64,000 nt of DNA from Akkermansiaceae bacterium (GTDB lineage: Bacteria > Verrucomicrobiota > Verrucomicrobiia > Verrucomicrobiales > Akkermansiaceae). How positions within the stretch are numbered: the stretch's first letter is position 1; every line of letters begins with the position of its first letter. Below the pieces are notes generated by a model, which saw only the letters and a program-made list of their open reading frames with translations, had not been told where the DNA came from and did not search any database. The stretch is from positions 558,001 to 622,000 of the forward strand of contig JACKQB010000003.1 in NCBI GenBank assembly GCA_024233115.1, given 5' to 3'. This document shows, one piece after another, positions 52,195 to 64,000 of the stretch. The translations under genes and the position numbers were made by a program.

Positions 52195-53450
52195 TCCACT
52201 GATTCCCCTTTCAACATACCGACGTAGGTGAATTTCCAGCGGTTCGTCTTGATGTCCGACGTCGCTGGTTCAATTTTCCAGTCATAATCCGAGAGGGACC
52301 GGCGAATTTTCTCCCCGAAATCACTGGCGAGCTTGAGGTCCCCGGTTTCGCCGACCAGGGTGATACTCTCCCGTGTGGCTTCAAATACCTTAAATCGCAG
52401 ATCCTGTCCTGGCGGAATGATTACCGACGACCGGTAGAGGAGCTGCAACGGCCAGTGCTGGCTGTCAACGACAGGTGCCAATTGATCCCAGTCGGCATTA
52501 AATAACCCGATGTCACCGTGCTGCAGCTTCACGATTTTTAATTGTTGCTCCTGTTTCTTCAGTTGGTTCCCGAGCTGGATGTAGTTGTAGGCCAAGTATC
52601 CGGCGATACCGAAGTAAACGAGGAGAACAGCGGCAATGATGAGGTTGCGCTTCTGCCTTTCCGCCTTGAGTCGTTGTTCTGCCCGGACATCGGCGGGAAC
52701 AAGCCGACTCAACGGGTTGGGCAGGACCGGGCGGGGTTTGGGTTCTGCCGACACCTCTGCGCCGAGTTCTTTGCCAAAGGCTTGGATTTCATCGTCACCG
52801 GGGTCCGAGTTATGCCCCGATGTCCAGACCACCGCCTTCTCCATCACCATGTTCACGCCCTGCAAGCTGAGCTGGGTCAGTGCCAGGCGGATATCACGGA
52901 CGGCCTCTTTACCCAGAGATGCCCCGGGAAGGGCCTGAAAATAGGTAAGATGCCCCTCGCTGGTGACAGCAAACACCCAGCGGCCAAGCTCACGCCACAG
53001 GGTCACGGCATTCTCAGCCATGTGGAAGAAACGTGGCGAGATATCAAACTTGCCGGGCGCCCTCAGCGGCATCGTCCCATCAGCCGGAGCAGAAAGCACC
53101 ACACTGAGAAGCGTCGTCTGCCCATCTTCACCCCCGGGATGCCCTGCGACAAAGACATCGGTCAGTCGACCGGCAGCCGCATCAGGCCGGATTCCCGATT
53201 TCTCCAGATGCATCGCCGCCAGATCCTCGAACATCGACTGGTCCTGGGTCTGGACTTTGAACGGTATGGCCAGGGCTTCACGCACAGGAAAGCTCATCAG
53301 GAGGCGACCGGCGGGGAGTTTTTCGATCCCTGATGCCCGCGCAGGCCCGTTCTCCAGGCTTCTCCTGAATCCTTTTTCGCCACTACCCTGCCAAAGCTCC
53401 CAACCATCGGGGCCGGGGATCAAGAGAGTGCTGTCTGTTTTACTGCTCAA
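52191..53450 (-). CDS. gspL: GspL-like type II secretion protein
   Basis: The 419-residue protein has a cytoplasmic actin-like part (to about residue 255), a single transmembrane helix near 275-295 (NLIIAAVLLVYFGIAGYLAY), a Gln/Lys coiled coil and a periplasmic ferredoxin-like domain (IPPGQDLRFKVFEATRESITLVGET). GspL binds the GspE ATPase, whose gene is not in this window. The gene starts in the normal gspK-gspL order and overlaps gspM. Confidence 0.8.
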   Translation of the reverse strand: MSSKTDSTLLIPGPDGWELWQGSGEKGFRRSLENGPARASGIEKLPAGRLLMSFPVREALAIPFKVQTQDQSMFEDLAAMHLEKSGIRPDAAAGRLTDVFVAGHPGGEDGQTTLLSVVLSAPADGTMPLRAPGKFDISPRFFHMAENAVTLWRELGRWVFAVTSEGHLTYFQALPGASLGKEAVRDIRLALTQLSLQGVNMVMEKAVVWTSGHNSDPGDDEIQAFGKELGAEVSAEPKPRPVLPNPLSRLVPADVRAEQRLKAERQKRNLIIAAVLLVYFGIAGYLAYNYIQLGNQLKKQEQQLKIVKLQHGDIGLFNADWDQLAPVVDSQHWPLQLLYRSSVIIPPGQDLRFKVFEATRESITLVGETGDLKLASDFGEKIRRSLSDYDWKIEPATSDIKTNRWKFTYVGMLKGESVE

Positions 53451-53501
53451 TGGTTTTGAAATGAATGATTGGAGAAATGAACGAATGCATCAATAAGGCA
53501 A

Positions 53502-54485
53502 CTACGGAATGATTTCTTCTTTTCGTTCGAGGATGGCGGGTTGGCCGGTTCTGCTTCTGAGAATCAGTGTGATCCGGCGTTTCACCGTTCCAGCGCGACC
53601 GTCGCTCACGATACGTGTGGTGGTGTCACTTGTTGTCAGTCTTGGCGCGACCGTTTGCTGCTGGAACTCAGAGACTCCTAGCAGACTTAGGGCTTCCGTC
53701 AAATTCTGAAATCGCTGATCGTCCTCAGTATCGCGCTCAAGGTCAGGCCCGAGCACGTGTTCGACGAGATCCTGGGCATCGTCGATGGATACTTCAGCCG
53801 CAGCCGCAATCAGCTCGGCCCGCGCCTCATTGACATCAAGCTTACCATTACTCCAGACCGTGAACCAGTTTTTCCAGTGAGGATTGACCTGTTCAAGCAG
53901 TTCCATGTCTTTGACCAGACGCATTTCATCGAGATTGTAAAACGGCCGGTTAAAGGGGTGGTTGGGGCGGCCCTGGTCTTCATACCAATCGATCTCGGCA
54001 CCATTGAGCTCGGCCAGGTCACCGGCATCCACCCAATCGGTCAGATTATCGACAAGCGTTTGTGCCGCCAATAGCTCCATCCCCCAATCGGTAAAGATAT
54101 CAGTCAACAGGGTTTTGTCTTTGCGCATGAGGATAACATTGATGTTAAACCTCGCTGCCTCCGATTGGATGCGTACTTTATACGAAATATCCCGCTCCTC
54201 ATCATACCAATCCAGAAGCGGGTCCATTTTATCCACCGCAGGATTCACCGCAACCGCGATGCCCCGTTCCGCCACCTGCAAGGCTTCAAAACCATTGATC
54301 TGCGACGCCGCAACATCCGCATCGTAATACACCACCCTGACAGCGGCAAACACGGCAAGGGCCAATACGGCCATAATCCAGAACACCGCGACCAGTGCGC
54401 TTCCCTTTACCTTGGAACCGACACAGCGAACCGGCTCCTTAACATAGGAGTTCACCATGACTGGATATGGATCGTCTGTTCTCAT
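53502..54485 (-). CDS. gspK: Minor pseudopilin GspK
   Basis: The 327-residue protein carries a prepilin-like helix after a glycine (KVKGSALVAVFWIMAVLALA) lacking the usual Glu at position 5, as is typical for GspK, which caps the pseudopilus. A large mixed alpha/beta domain follows (DWVDAGDLAELNGAEIDWYEDQGRPNHPFNRPFYNLDEM). It ends in IPP-type residues and lies between gspJ and gspL. Confidence 0.85.
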   Translation of the reverse strand: MRTDDPYPVMVNSYVKEPVRCVGSKVKGSALVAVFWIMAVLALAVFAAVRVVYYDADVAASQINGFEALQVAERGIAVAVNPAVDKMDPLLDWYDEERDISYKVRIQSEAARFNINVILMRKDKTLLTDIFTDWGMELLAAQTLVDNLTDWVDAGDLAELNGAEIDWYEDQGRPNHPFNRPFYNLDEMRLVKDMELLEQVNPHWKNWFTVWSNGKLDVNEARAELIAAAAEVSIDDAQDLVEHVLGPDLERDTEDDQRFQNLTEALSLLGVSEFQQQTVAPRLTTSDTTTRIVSDGRAGTVKRRITLILRSRTGQPAILERKEEIIP

Positions 54486-54490
54486 GTCTA

Positions 54491-55417
54491 TTACCTACCA
54501 CCGCGGCCACCAACACCGGGGATGCCATTGTTATTTCCACCTGGACGATTGCCACCGCCACCTCCTCCTGCGCCACCACCGGGACGGCTCGGTCCACCTC
54601 CACCGTTACCCGGAATGGGGCCACCAGGATTGATGATGACCGGAGGCACCTCAGCACCACCACCGCCCTCACCCCCCGGGACACCACCGGTATCAGCACC
54701 TGGTGTCGCCTGAGGACCCGCTGGATTTTGCTGCATGATTTGTCGGAAAACAACTTCCGGGTTCTGTTTCGGCACCACCCAGAATGTTTGTTGGATAATA
54801 TCGGCAGTGGGTTCGAACCGACAATAGAATTTCACTTGCAGGGGTAGTTGCCCGTTGTTTTCCCACTGGGTCAGGTACTCCAGTGTCCTGCCGTCAACCA
54901 CTTCGCAGTCACACATCCACAAACCCCGAATCAATGTGATTTCAGCCACCGGTTCGACATGGTCATTCCCCGTGGAGTCACTGTCTTCAAGGATCTGCTC
55001 ATCATAAAACCTCAAGACCACGTCCACAAATCCATCGCGTTGCTCCACCGTGGCCAGCTCAACCGCCTCCGCCGTCATCGGCGTTTCCCCCCAATTAAAA
55101 GACATTGGAACATTCTGGAATGTCAGGGTGAACATCGTCCGGGACACCGCACCATTTCTTGAATCGTAACTTTCCAATCGCATCACCGCATTCCCTGGAA
55201 TCTGCTCGAAGTGATTCTTGAGCAGATTAAAAAATGCATTGCGCTCCATGGTAACATTCTGTTCATCCACCACCGACTGGCTAAGCTGCATGGATGATCT
55301 TGCCACACGGAAGATCATCCCGACCAACATCCCCATCAGCCCCAGGGCAATAACCACTTCCACGAGAGTAAATCCCCTCCTGCGCAGTTTGCTTTTCTGA
55401 TAGATCTTAGTGTTCAT
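54491..55417 (-). CDS. gspJ: Minor pseudopilin GspJ-like, Gly/Pro-rich tail
   Basis: The 308-residue protein has the prepilin signal RRRGFTLVEVVIALGLMGML near residues 12-35 and a GspJ-type body (SFNWGETPMTAEAVELATVEQ, EITLIRGLWMCDCEV, FYCRFEPTADIIQQTFWVVP). The last 70 residues are a disordered Gly/Pro/Asn-rich tail (GGGGGNRPGGNNNGIPGVGG), uncommon for this family. The ATG at 55417 was chosen; a GTG at 55429 adds four residues. Confidence 0.82.
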   Translation of the reverse strand: MNTKIYQKSKLRRRGFTLVEVVIALGLMGMLVGMIFRVARSSMQLSQSVVDEQNVTMERNAFFNLLKNHFEQIPGNAVMRLESYDSRNGAVSRTMFTLTFQNVPMSFNWGETPMTAEAVELATVEQRDGFVDVVLRFYDEQILEDSDSTGNDHVEPVAEITLIRGLWMCDCEVVDGRTLEYLTQWENNGQLPLQVKFYCRFEPTADIIQQTFWVVPKQNPEVVFRQIMQQNPAGPQATPGADTGGVPGGEGGGGAEVPPVIINPGGPIPGNGGGGPSRPGGGAGGGGGGNRPGGNNNGIPGVGGRGGR

Positions 55418-55432
55418 CAATCCAGTCACACA

Positions 55433-55885
55433 TTATGGTCGGTAAAGATTGGCGTAGCGCCAGGTTTCCGCACTTTGCTGCTGCCACTCTCCATCAACTT
55501 GCCAATAAAAAATCACCTCGATCCGGAACATGTTCTGGAGCAGTTGCCCGTCCTCGTTTTCCAGCTCCAAAGGTTCCACGATGGTCTGTATCTGACCGGT
55601 GAAAAATGATTCCTCATCCCCTGTAATACTTGTCAGATCTTCGGTATCATTCCGTTCTTCCAGGTTTGGATTACTAAGGGCATCGGTCATGGCACTACGC
55701 AGAATAAGCTCAACACGCATTTCATTCTGTATCGTTGCCGCCGTCTGGCTGGTCATATGCAAGGCTTTGACCAGAGAGACAGCCACCGCAGAAAACAGCC
55801 CCAAGGCAATGACGATCTCCATCATGACATAGCCTGCTGATCTGCAAAATTGGTATTGGGTATTTGGAGTTTGGAATTTCATCAC
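55433..55885 (-). CDS. gspI: Minor pseudopilin GspI-like
   Basis: The 150-residue protein has the prepilin motif SAGYVMMEIVIALGLFSAVAV near residues 16-36, with Glu at position 5, followed by a helix and a beta-rich domain (FRIEVIFYWQVDGEWQQQSAETWRY). The first codons (MMKFQTPNTQYQF) are encoded by a low-complexity repeat (reverse of TATTTGGAGTTT) also found before the gene at 25191, so the leader peptide is partly repeat-derived. Confidence 0.82.
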   Translation of the reverse strand: MMKFQTPNTQYQFCRSAGYVMMEIVIALGLFSAVAVSLVKALHMTSQTAATIQNEMRVELILRSAMTDALSNPNLEERNDTEDLTSITGDEESFFTGQIQTIVEPLELENEDGQLLQNMFRIEVIFYWQVDGEWQQQSAETWRYANLYRP

Positions 55886-55894
55886 AACTTCATA

Positions 55895-56476
55895 TCAATC
55901 ATCCTCAATACTCATTTCCTCATCCCTGATTCCCGCCGTCAGCGGGTGCAACTCATGGATAAGCCAGCTTTTCCCGATACTACAACGGATGGATATCGGC
56001 TCCACCAGTCCTACCGGATCGAGGGTGATCACCACTTTGGTATCCCCCTTGATCAGCTGCCACTCATCCGACCTCCAGCGTTTGATCTCGTAAGTGACTT
56101 CGGCATCTGTCTCTTCACGCGTCGTGATATCCTCAAAGTCATCCCTGGGAGCCGGCTCCTCGTTTTCCTCAGGTTCAATCAAGTGCTCACCATCTGAGAT
56201 CGAGGTAAACTGGGGAGCAATCGACACCGCTTCCTCCGTGATCGTCAGTTGGTAGGCCCGCTGTTGCCTCACCGCAATATTGCGTGCCTGCTTCGCCAGG
56301 GTCTCGATACTTCCCGATGCCTCCCGCAGCCGTTGCTCTGTCTGAACAGTCGTCACACTCAAGGTAAGCCAGGTAGCCAGAACAGCCACCATGCCCAGTA
56401 CAAAGACAATCTCCAGGAGGGTGAAACCTCCGGCTTGCGTCCCCCGTTTATGACATCCGGCTTGCTGCATGATCAC
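55895..56476 (-). CDS. gspH: Minor pseudopilin GspH-like
   Basis: The 193-residue protein has the prepilin motif AGGFTLLEIVFVLGMVAVLATWL with Glu at position 5 and a body with beta structure and a Glu-rich middle (EPEENEEPAPRDDFEDITTREETD). A GTG start at 56476 overlaps the gspG stop by four bases (GTGA); ATG 56470 (MQQAGCHK) is an alternative. Confidence 0.8.
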   Translation of the reverse strand: MIMQQAGCHKRGTQAGGFTLLEIVFVLGMVAVLATWLTLSVTTVQTEQRLREASGSIETLAKQARNIAVRQQRAYQLTITEEAVSIAPQFTSISDGEHLIEPEENEEPAPRDDFEDITTREETDAEVTYEIKRWRSDEWQLIKGDTKVVITLDPVGLVEPISIRCSIGKSWLIHELHPLTAGIRDEEMSIEDD

Positions 56477-56931
56477 TTGGGATCCTGACTAGACATATCG
56501 TCTTCAGTGCCTTCAAGTCCATCTTTACCAAGACTGATAATTTCGGGGCGTGAACGGTCCTTGGTCCCGGGATACTTGTAGATGTAATCATTGTCCCATG
56601 GATCTTTCGGCACATCATCCATAATCTGTGTCCAACGGCGTGGCCGTGGAGCGGAAGTTGGTTTTTCAACCAGCGCTTTCAAACCTTGCTGCTCGGATGG
56701 ATAATTCCCTGCGTTCGTTTTGTATGACTGCAGCGCATTTCCGATGGAGGAAAAATCCCCATCAACGACGGTAATCGCACCGCTGTCGGAAATCCTTTGC
56801 ATGGTAAAGATCGCGCCTCCCATGATCATGGCGATGATCCCCAGTACGATGACCATTTCCAGCAGGGTGAAACCTGATTGGAGGGAACGGGATGAGACTC
56901 TGACGGGTGCTGAATGTGATGTTGTTTTCAT
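56473..56931 (-). CDS. gspG: Major pseudopilin GspG
   Basis: The 152-residue major pseudopilin has the prepilin cleavage site LQSG before FTLLEMVIVLGIIAMIMGG and the GspG body: GNYPSEQQGLKALVEKPT, VPKDPWDNDYIYKYPG and the calcium-loop region IISLGKDGLEGTEDD. It is the first gene of the gsp operon (G-H-I-J-K-L-M, unknown, D). gspE, gspF, gspC and gspO are not in the window. Confidence 0.93.
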   Translation of the reverse strand: MKTTSHSAPVRVSSRSLQSGFTLLEMVIVLGIIAMIMGGAIFTMQRISDSGAITVVDGDFSSIGNALQSYKTNAGNYPSEQQGLKALVEKPTSAPRPRRWTQIMDDVPKDPWDNDYIYKYPGTKDRSRPEIISLGKDGLEGTEDDMSSQDPK

Positions 56932-56993
56932 GGCTATATAACAATTGGGATAACTAGAGGTCGTTACCTCAAGGGATACGGAAGGTGTTATGA

Positions 56994-56999
56994 ATTATA
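56994..56999 (-). promoter_or_regulatory. Possible -10 element of the gsp operon
   Basis: On the minus strand a perfect TATAAT occurs 63 bases before the gspG ATG. No good -35 hexamer lies 16-18 bases upstream. A GAGGT/ACCTC hairpin (56957-56970) lies in the leader between it and the gene. Confidence 0.3.
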
Positions 57000-57111
57000 T
57001 CCTGTCAGAGTAAACGCCGATTATCGGAAAAGTTGTCTGATTTTTTCGTCACCGGTCATTTATCATACGATTACAAACCAATTGCCACAGAAACACACTG
57101 GATGTCCGGGC

Positions 57112-57151
57112 AAAAAAAAGCCCGGTTTTGTCGGTGAAGACAAAACCGGGC
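57112..57151 (-). terminator. Terminator of the rrn operon
   Basis: On the minus strand a perfect 13-base-pair stem (GCCCGGTTTTGTC with its complement) around a six-base loop is followed by eight T residues, just downstream of the 5S 3' end. Confidence 0.92.
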
Positions 57152-57156
57152 ATAGA

Positions 57157-57270
57157 CCTGGCAACGACCTACTCTCACAGGGCCTGTCGCCCCACTACCA
57201 TCGGCGCAACAGTGTTTCACTTCCGGGTTCGGAATGGGACCGGGTGGTTCCACCATGCTATGGTCACCAG
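57157..57270 (-). rRNA. rrf: 5S ribosomal RNA
   Basis: The sequence, read on the minus strand, starts CTGGTGACCATAGCATGGTG and contains the conserved CCATTCCGAACCCGGAAGT, CGATGGTAGTGGGG and GTGAGAGTAGGTCGTTGCCAG blocks, giving about 114 nucleotides. It is last in the rrn operon, followed by a strong terminator. Confidence 0.92.
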
Positions 57271-57504
57271 AGTTCGCGCTTTGCGCTCGGGTTGTGAGTG
57301 TTGAGTTGTGAATGTTGAGTTCATAACCACCCATCGTCAGAGTAAAATGCGAGCTCTAATTACCTTAGCTACCATGTTGGTGATTGCTGGATGCAGAGTA
57401 TGTGTTGTTGGTCCTGGGAAAGAGGGTTTGGAAGTGATCCTTATGGTCGAACTAAAAGGCGTTCCTTGACAACTGTAGAGGGATATTTCCTATTGTGTTC
57501 GTTG

Positions 57505-57643
57505 CAAACAATACAAGCTTTTGACGGCTTCAGTCCATTGTCCTTGGTGTTTTACTCGTTTCATATGGCTTTCACCACACCAAACCTCTTCATTTTCGAA
57601 CTCGGTCCGCCCCGGACTGCTTATGTTCCGGGGTTTTCCTTTT
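57505..57643 (+). ncRNA. Candidate plus-strand small RNA in the 23S-5S spacer
   Basis: A TTGACA at 57466, 19 bases before TATTGT at 57491, is a possible promoter on the strand opposite to the rrn operon. About 140 bases on, a terminator hairpin (57610-57643) closes the interval. The region has no open frame of note. Promoter spacing is longer than ideal, so this is a speculative call. Confidence 0.2.
57610..57643 (+). terminator. Plus-strand terminator hairpin in the 23S-5S spacer
   Basis: CCCCGGA pairs perfectly with TCCGGGG over a ten-base loop and is followed by TTTTCCTTTT on the plus strand, opposite to rrn transcription. It could terminate a small RNA or block antisense transcription into the rrn operon. 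Confidence 0.55.
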
Positions 57644-57726
57644 GATTCCGATGTTCCAGATGTCGTGAATGCTCATCAACTATGTTGGTAAACATACTTC
57701 AAACTGGAATTTCGAAGGAATCAAGC

Positions 57727-60547
<2,821 letters not shown>

Positions 60548-60952
60548 GCTTGATTCCTGTTTCGAAAATTCAGCTTTGTCATCCCCGACCTAGGTCGAGG
60601 GTAACGAAATTTATTGCCATAAATTTTTTGGTTCCTTCTCTCCTCCCATCACTTTGACATGACGGTCGGATCGTTGGTTTGTCAATCATGGCCGATGATC
60701 CGCATTGCTGCATGCCACCGGCCGTGCTTGGTTTCGCATCATCAGGAATGATGATGCGGTTTGGTTGGTTTCGAGTATTTCCAAGGACTGCAGGACTAAA
60801 GCTCAAATCAAAATTGTATTGTTTTTCTTTTGAACCGTCCCCACCGCTCGCGCGGCCCGGACAGTCATACAGAACAGGAAATATCAATGACTTCAGACTT
60901 TCAATCCCCTACCGAAGTAAGTTCATGAGGCTCGCCCGAAATCATTTCTCTA

Positions 60953-60967
60953 CAGATGTCAAAGAAC
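60953..60967 (-). promoter_or_regulatory. boxA antitermination element before 23S
   Basis: On the minus strand this reads AGTTCTTTGACATCT, matching the boxA consensus of rrn spacers (TTCTTTGACA). It lies upstream of 23S in the transcript. Confidence 0.6.
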
Positions 60968-60978
60968 TTTGCGAATGA

Positions 60979-61113
60979 ATGATTTCAGATTGCAGAATGA
61001 ATAATTGGATTATTCTCGCTGCGCTCGTCTTTTTTTAACTGTGCTTTTTTTAAAACCTCCCTGAACAACGTGGGATCGGAGTCCGGATAAATCATCCATT
61101 CTGCAATCTGCAA
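60979..61113. repeat. Inverted pair of the dispersed 21-base repeat
   Basis: Copies 2 and 3 of the repeat seen at 856-890 lie here in opposite orientation, about 90 bases apart, in the spacer between tRNA-Ile and 23S. The arms could pair in RNA. The interior is A/T-rich with two T-runs and no gene. Confidence 0.6.
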
Positions 61114-61129
61114 TTATCCATTCTGAAGA

Positions 61130-61206
<77 letters not shown>

Positions 61207-61285
61207 CTTTGGAAATGAACGATTGAATCATTGAATGATGAATCATTTATTCACTTCTTCATTCTTCATTCCTTCATTCAGAAGA

Positions 61286-61361
61286 TGGTGGAGGTAACCG
61301 GGTTCGAACCGATGACATCCTGCTTGCAAAGCAGGCGCTCTACCAACTGAGCTATACCCCC
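61286..61361 (-). tRNA. alaT: tRNA-Ala (TGC)
   Basis: The 76-base cloverleaf has anticodon TGC, T-loop TTCGAAC, a GGGGGTA/TACCTCC acceptor stem with one G-U pair and encoded CCA. It lies between 16S and tRNA-Ile; the gap to tRNA-Ile is filled with CATT-type micro-repeats. Confidence 0.95.
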
Positions 61362-61576
61362 TTCAGGAGGGCGGTTTTTGTGAAGAGTTCCAGTTCGTTA
61401 GAACCATTGAAAGATTGAATTGTACGCTGCGTTCATGCCTTAACACATGGTGCGCCATAATAATTAATAAGTCGTGAACCGCTTTCGCGTCTTCACTCAG
61501 ACACCCTGGCGACTTGCGTCACTTTAGGCGCCGACCTTCGGCAGCGGGCGCGTGAACGCCTTGCCGATTACTCCAT

Positions 61577-63118
<1,542 letters not shown>

Positions 63119-63123
63119 AAATG

Positions 63124-63145
63124 CCGTCCATAGGACGGGCTTTTT
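63124..63145 (+). terminator. Plus-strand hairpin with T-run at the 16S 5' boundary
   Basis: CCGTCC/GGACGG around ATA is followed by GC and five T residues on the plus strand. It could end antisense transcripts leaving 16S or be part of the 16S leader fold on the minus strand. Confidence 0.4.
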
Positions 63146-63401
63146 AAACAGTTACAGGCTTTGTATTTTATATTCTCCAATTGCTTGGAGCGTAAATTTA
63201 CGTTTACCAAATTGACAAGTAGTAGAGCTCCGGGCCGAAACCCTTTTCTCCCTACATGATCTGCGCACCATTCTTCAACAGTCGCGCAGCGCACAATTCA
63301 ATCTTTCCTCTTCCATCCTGTCCACACCGTCCGGACAACACTCCAATGCAACCGTGGTGGTCGCACCTTCATCGTCTCATCCGCCTTGCAGCCAGGACCG
63401 C

Positions 63402-63415
63402 ACTGTTAAAGATCA
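63402..63415 (-). promoter_or_regulatory. boxA antitermination element in the rrn leader
   Basis: On the minus strand this reads TGATCTTTAACAGT, close to the boxA consensus TGCTCTTTAACA. It lies about 110 bases after the proposed promoter, where rrn antitermination sites are expected. Confidence 0.6.
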
Positions 63416-63521
63416 CTTCAACGCAGAGGATAAAAAATCGACCGGTAAACTTCGCTCCTTCAAGCTCTGTTCGCGGTCGACTCACTGTCTCTTGCGTGCC
63501 CTCCGTTGGAGCGGCGGGCGG

Positions 63522-63549
63522 AACCTACTAGATTTTCCCTCCACGTCAA
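63522..63549 (-). promoter_or_regulatory. Probable rrn promoter
   Basis: On the minus strand TTGACG and TAGGTT are separated by 16 bases, followed by a GC-rich discriminator (CCGCCCGCC), as expected for a stringently controlled rRNA promoter. It lies about 400 bases before 16S. Confidence 0.45.
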
Positions 63550-63620
63550 CACCTTTCGACACTTTTTCTCCATCTTTTTTCACCCCTCCCCACAACCCCC
63601 TTATTTTCAATGGTGAGGGA

Positions 63621-63764
63621 ATGAATAAAAAAGAGCATCAACGGCACACAGGAACGATTAAGGAATCAAAAATTCCTACTTTGATGCAATGTTATACCGG
63701 TTTTACCAGCCAAATGGGTATGGCACCAGGAGTTCTGGAGTCGATTATTGAGTCGATTACATAG
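63621..63764 (+). CDS. Possible small protein, 47 residues
   Basis: The frame reads MNKKEHQRHTGTIKESKIPT and ends LESIIESIT. GAGGGA lies just before the ATG. The sequence has plausible amino-acid composition but no recognised family, and the region upstream in the same frame is not coding-like. It lies between the rrn promoter and a lipoprotein gene. Confidence 0.25.
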   Translation: MNKKEHQRHTGTIKESKIPTLMQCYTGFTSQMGMAPGVLESIIESIT

Positions 63765-63896
63765 GCGGTGGAATCTCTTGGGATGCCTGACCTAAGCAAA
63801 CGACATGCCAACTCCGGAAAGATCAACTCCCGAAATAACTAGACAAGGGCAGGTATGTGTTGTTCTGTGCCGTCGGTTAATCAACCACCACAACCC

Positions 63897-64000
63897 ATGA
63901 AACGAAAACGTATATTCCAAGGTGTCGGTCTGGCATCCATCATTGCAGGCGCAGTTGTCATCAGCAGCTGTGGAGAGAACAAAGAAGAAAACCAAAACGC
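63897..64000 (+). CDS. Lipoprotein N terminus, cut by window end
   Basis: MKRKRIFQGVGLASIIAGAV is followed by VISSCGEN: a basic start, a hydrophobic helix and a lipobox (ISSC) typical of a secreted lipoprotein. The leader CAACCACCACAACCC has no Shine-Dalgarno sequence. The rest of the gene is outside the window. Confidence 0.6.
   Translation, partial: MKRKRIFQGVGLASIIAGAVVISSCGENKEENQN

Larger units (their letters stand above)
57271..57726. other. Unusually long 23S-5S spacer
   Basis: About 440 bases separate 5S and 23S, much longer than the usual 50-150. The part beside 5S holds TGAGTGTTGAGTTGTGAATG-type micro-repeats with a GGTTGTGA/TCATAACC stem. The middle has a TTGACA word on the plus strand and, further on, a plus-strand terminator. 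The end beside 23S holds one arm of the 23S processing stem. No protein gene is convincing. Confidence 0.6.
60548..61129. other. Spacer between tRNA-Ile and 23S
   Basis: This 580-base spacer contains the upstream arm of the 23S processing stem, a GCATCATC/GATGATGC hairpin near 60737-60758, a boxA-like element at 60953-60967 and a pair of inverted dispersed repeats at 60979-61113. No gene is visible. Confidence 0.6.
63119..63521 (-). other. rrn leader region
   Basis: About 400 bases lie between the proposed rrn promoter and 16S. The leader holds a boxA-like element at 63402-63415 and hairpins near 16S. No gene is seen; plus-strand frames here lack recognisable protein features. Confidence 0.5.

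Noticed and set aside
63354..63620. Upstream part of a 136-codon frame beyond the rrn operon
   Set aside because: It overlaps the proposed rrn promoter and leader, and its composition is not protein-like; only the last 47 codons were kept as a weak candidate.

Overview
The window looks like a chromosomal segment of a member of the Verrucomicrobiota, probably Verrucomicrobiales. The pointers are a PVC-type beta-propeller/cytochrome c fusion with a discoidin-like tail, a very long Chlamydia-style GreA, an hprK-ptsH-ptsI set with no sugar permease beside it, a type II secretion operon of PVC layout and an rrn operon carrying tRNA-Ile and tRNA-Ala. This assignment is inference from gene content; no database was searched.

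Layout. 0-13 kb is mostly housekeeping: RimK with a RimB-like peptidase, the PTS phosphorelay (HPr kinase, HPr, enzyme I), a von Willebrand A protein, an extended IF-1, an SLC13-type transporter, a Uma2 protein and the helicase HrpB. 12.7-22.9 kb is a xylose-use cluster: a PAS-AraC regulator divergent from a secreted PVC haem protein, then xylA, an MFS transporter, xylB, a sugar-phosphate isomerase/epimerase and a Gfo/Idh/MocA dehydrogenase. 22.9-29.6 kb holds a Cys-cluster protein, a TetR/AhpD-like pair with two matching palindromic operators, a large unknown membrane protein and ribosomal protein S1.

29.8-38.9 kb is accessory. It contains a REP-associated tyrosine transposase, two tandemly duplicated secreted formylglycine-generating-enzyme-like proteins, a large secreted alpha/beta-hydrolase with calcium-type repeats, an integrase remnant cut by an IS66-family element, and an IS110 fragment that truncates a gene behind mutL. 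38.9-48.4 kb returns to core genes: mutL, enolase, long greA, an ECF sigma/anti-sigma-like/PDZ operon and a type I phosphodiesterase. 48.5-56.9 kb is a type II secretion operon (gspG-H-I-J-K-L-M, an unknown gene, gspD) without gspE or gspF. 57.1-63.5 kb is one rrn operon on the minus strand (16S, tRNA-Ile, tRNA-Ala, 23S, 5S) with terminator, boxA elements and a probable promoter. The window ends in the start of a lipoprotein gene.

Cross-cutting signals. Most starts lack a Shine-Dalgarno sequence and have A/C-rich leaders. The 16S 3' end carries a changed anti-Shine-Dalgarno core. The clearest Shine-Dalgarno sequence I found precedes an apparent AUC start of infA. Short intergenic repeats, including a textbook REPIN with GTAG heads, recur and often overlap stop codons.
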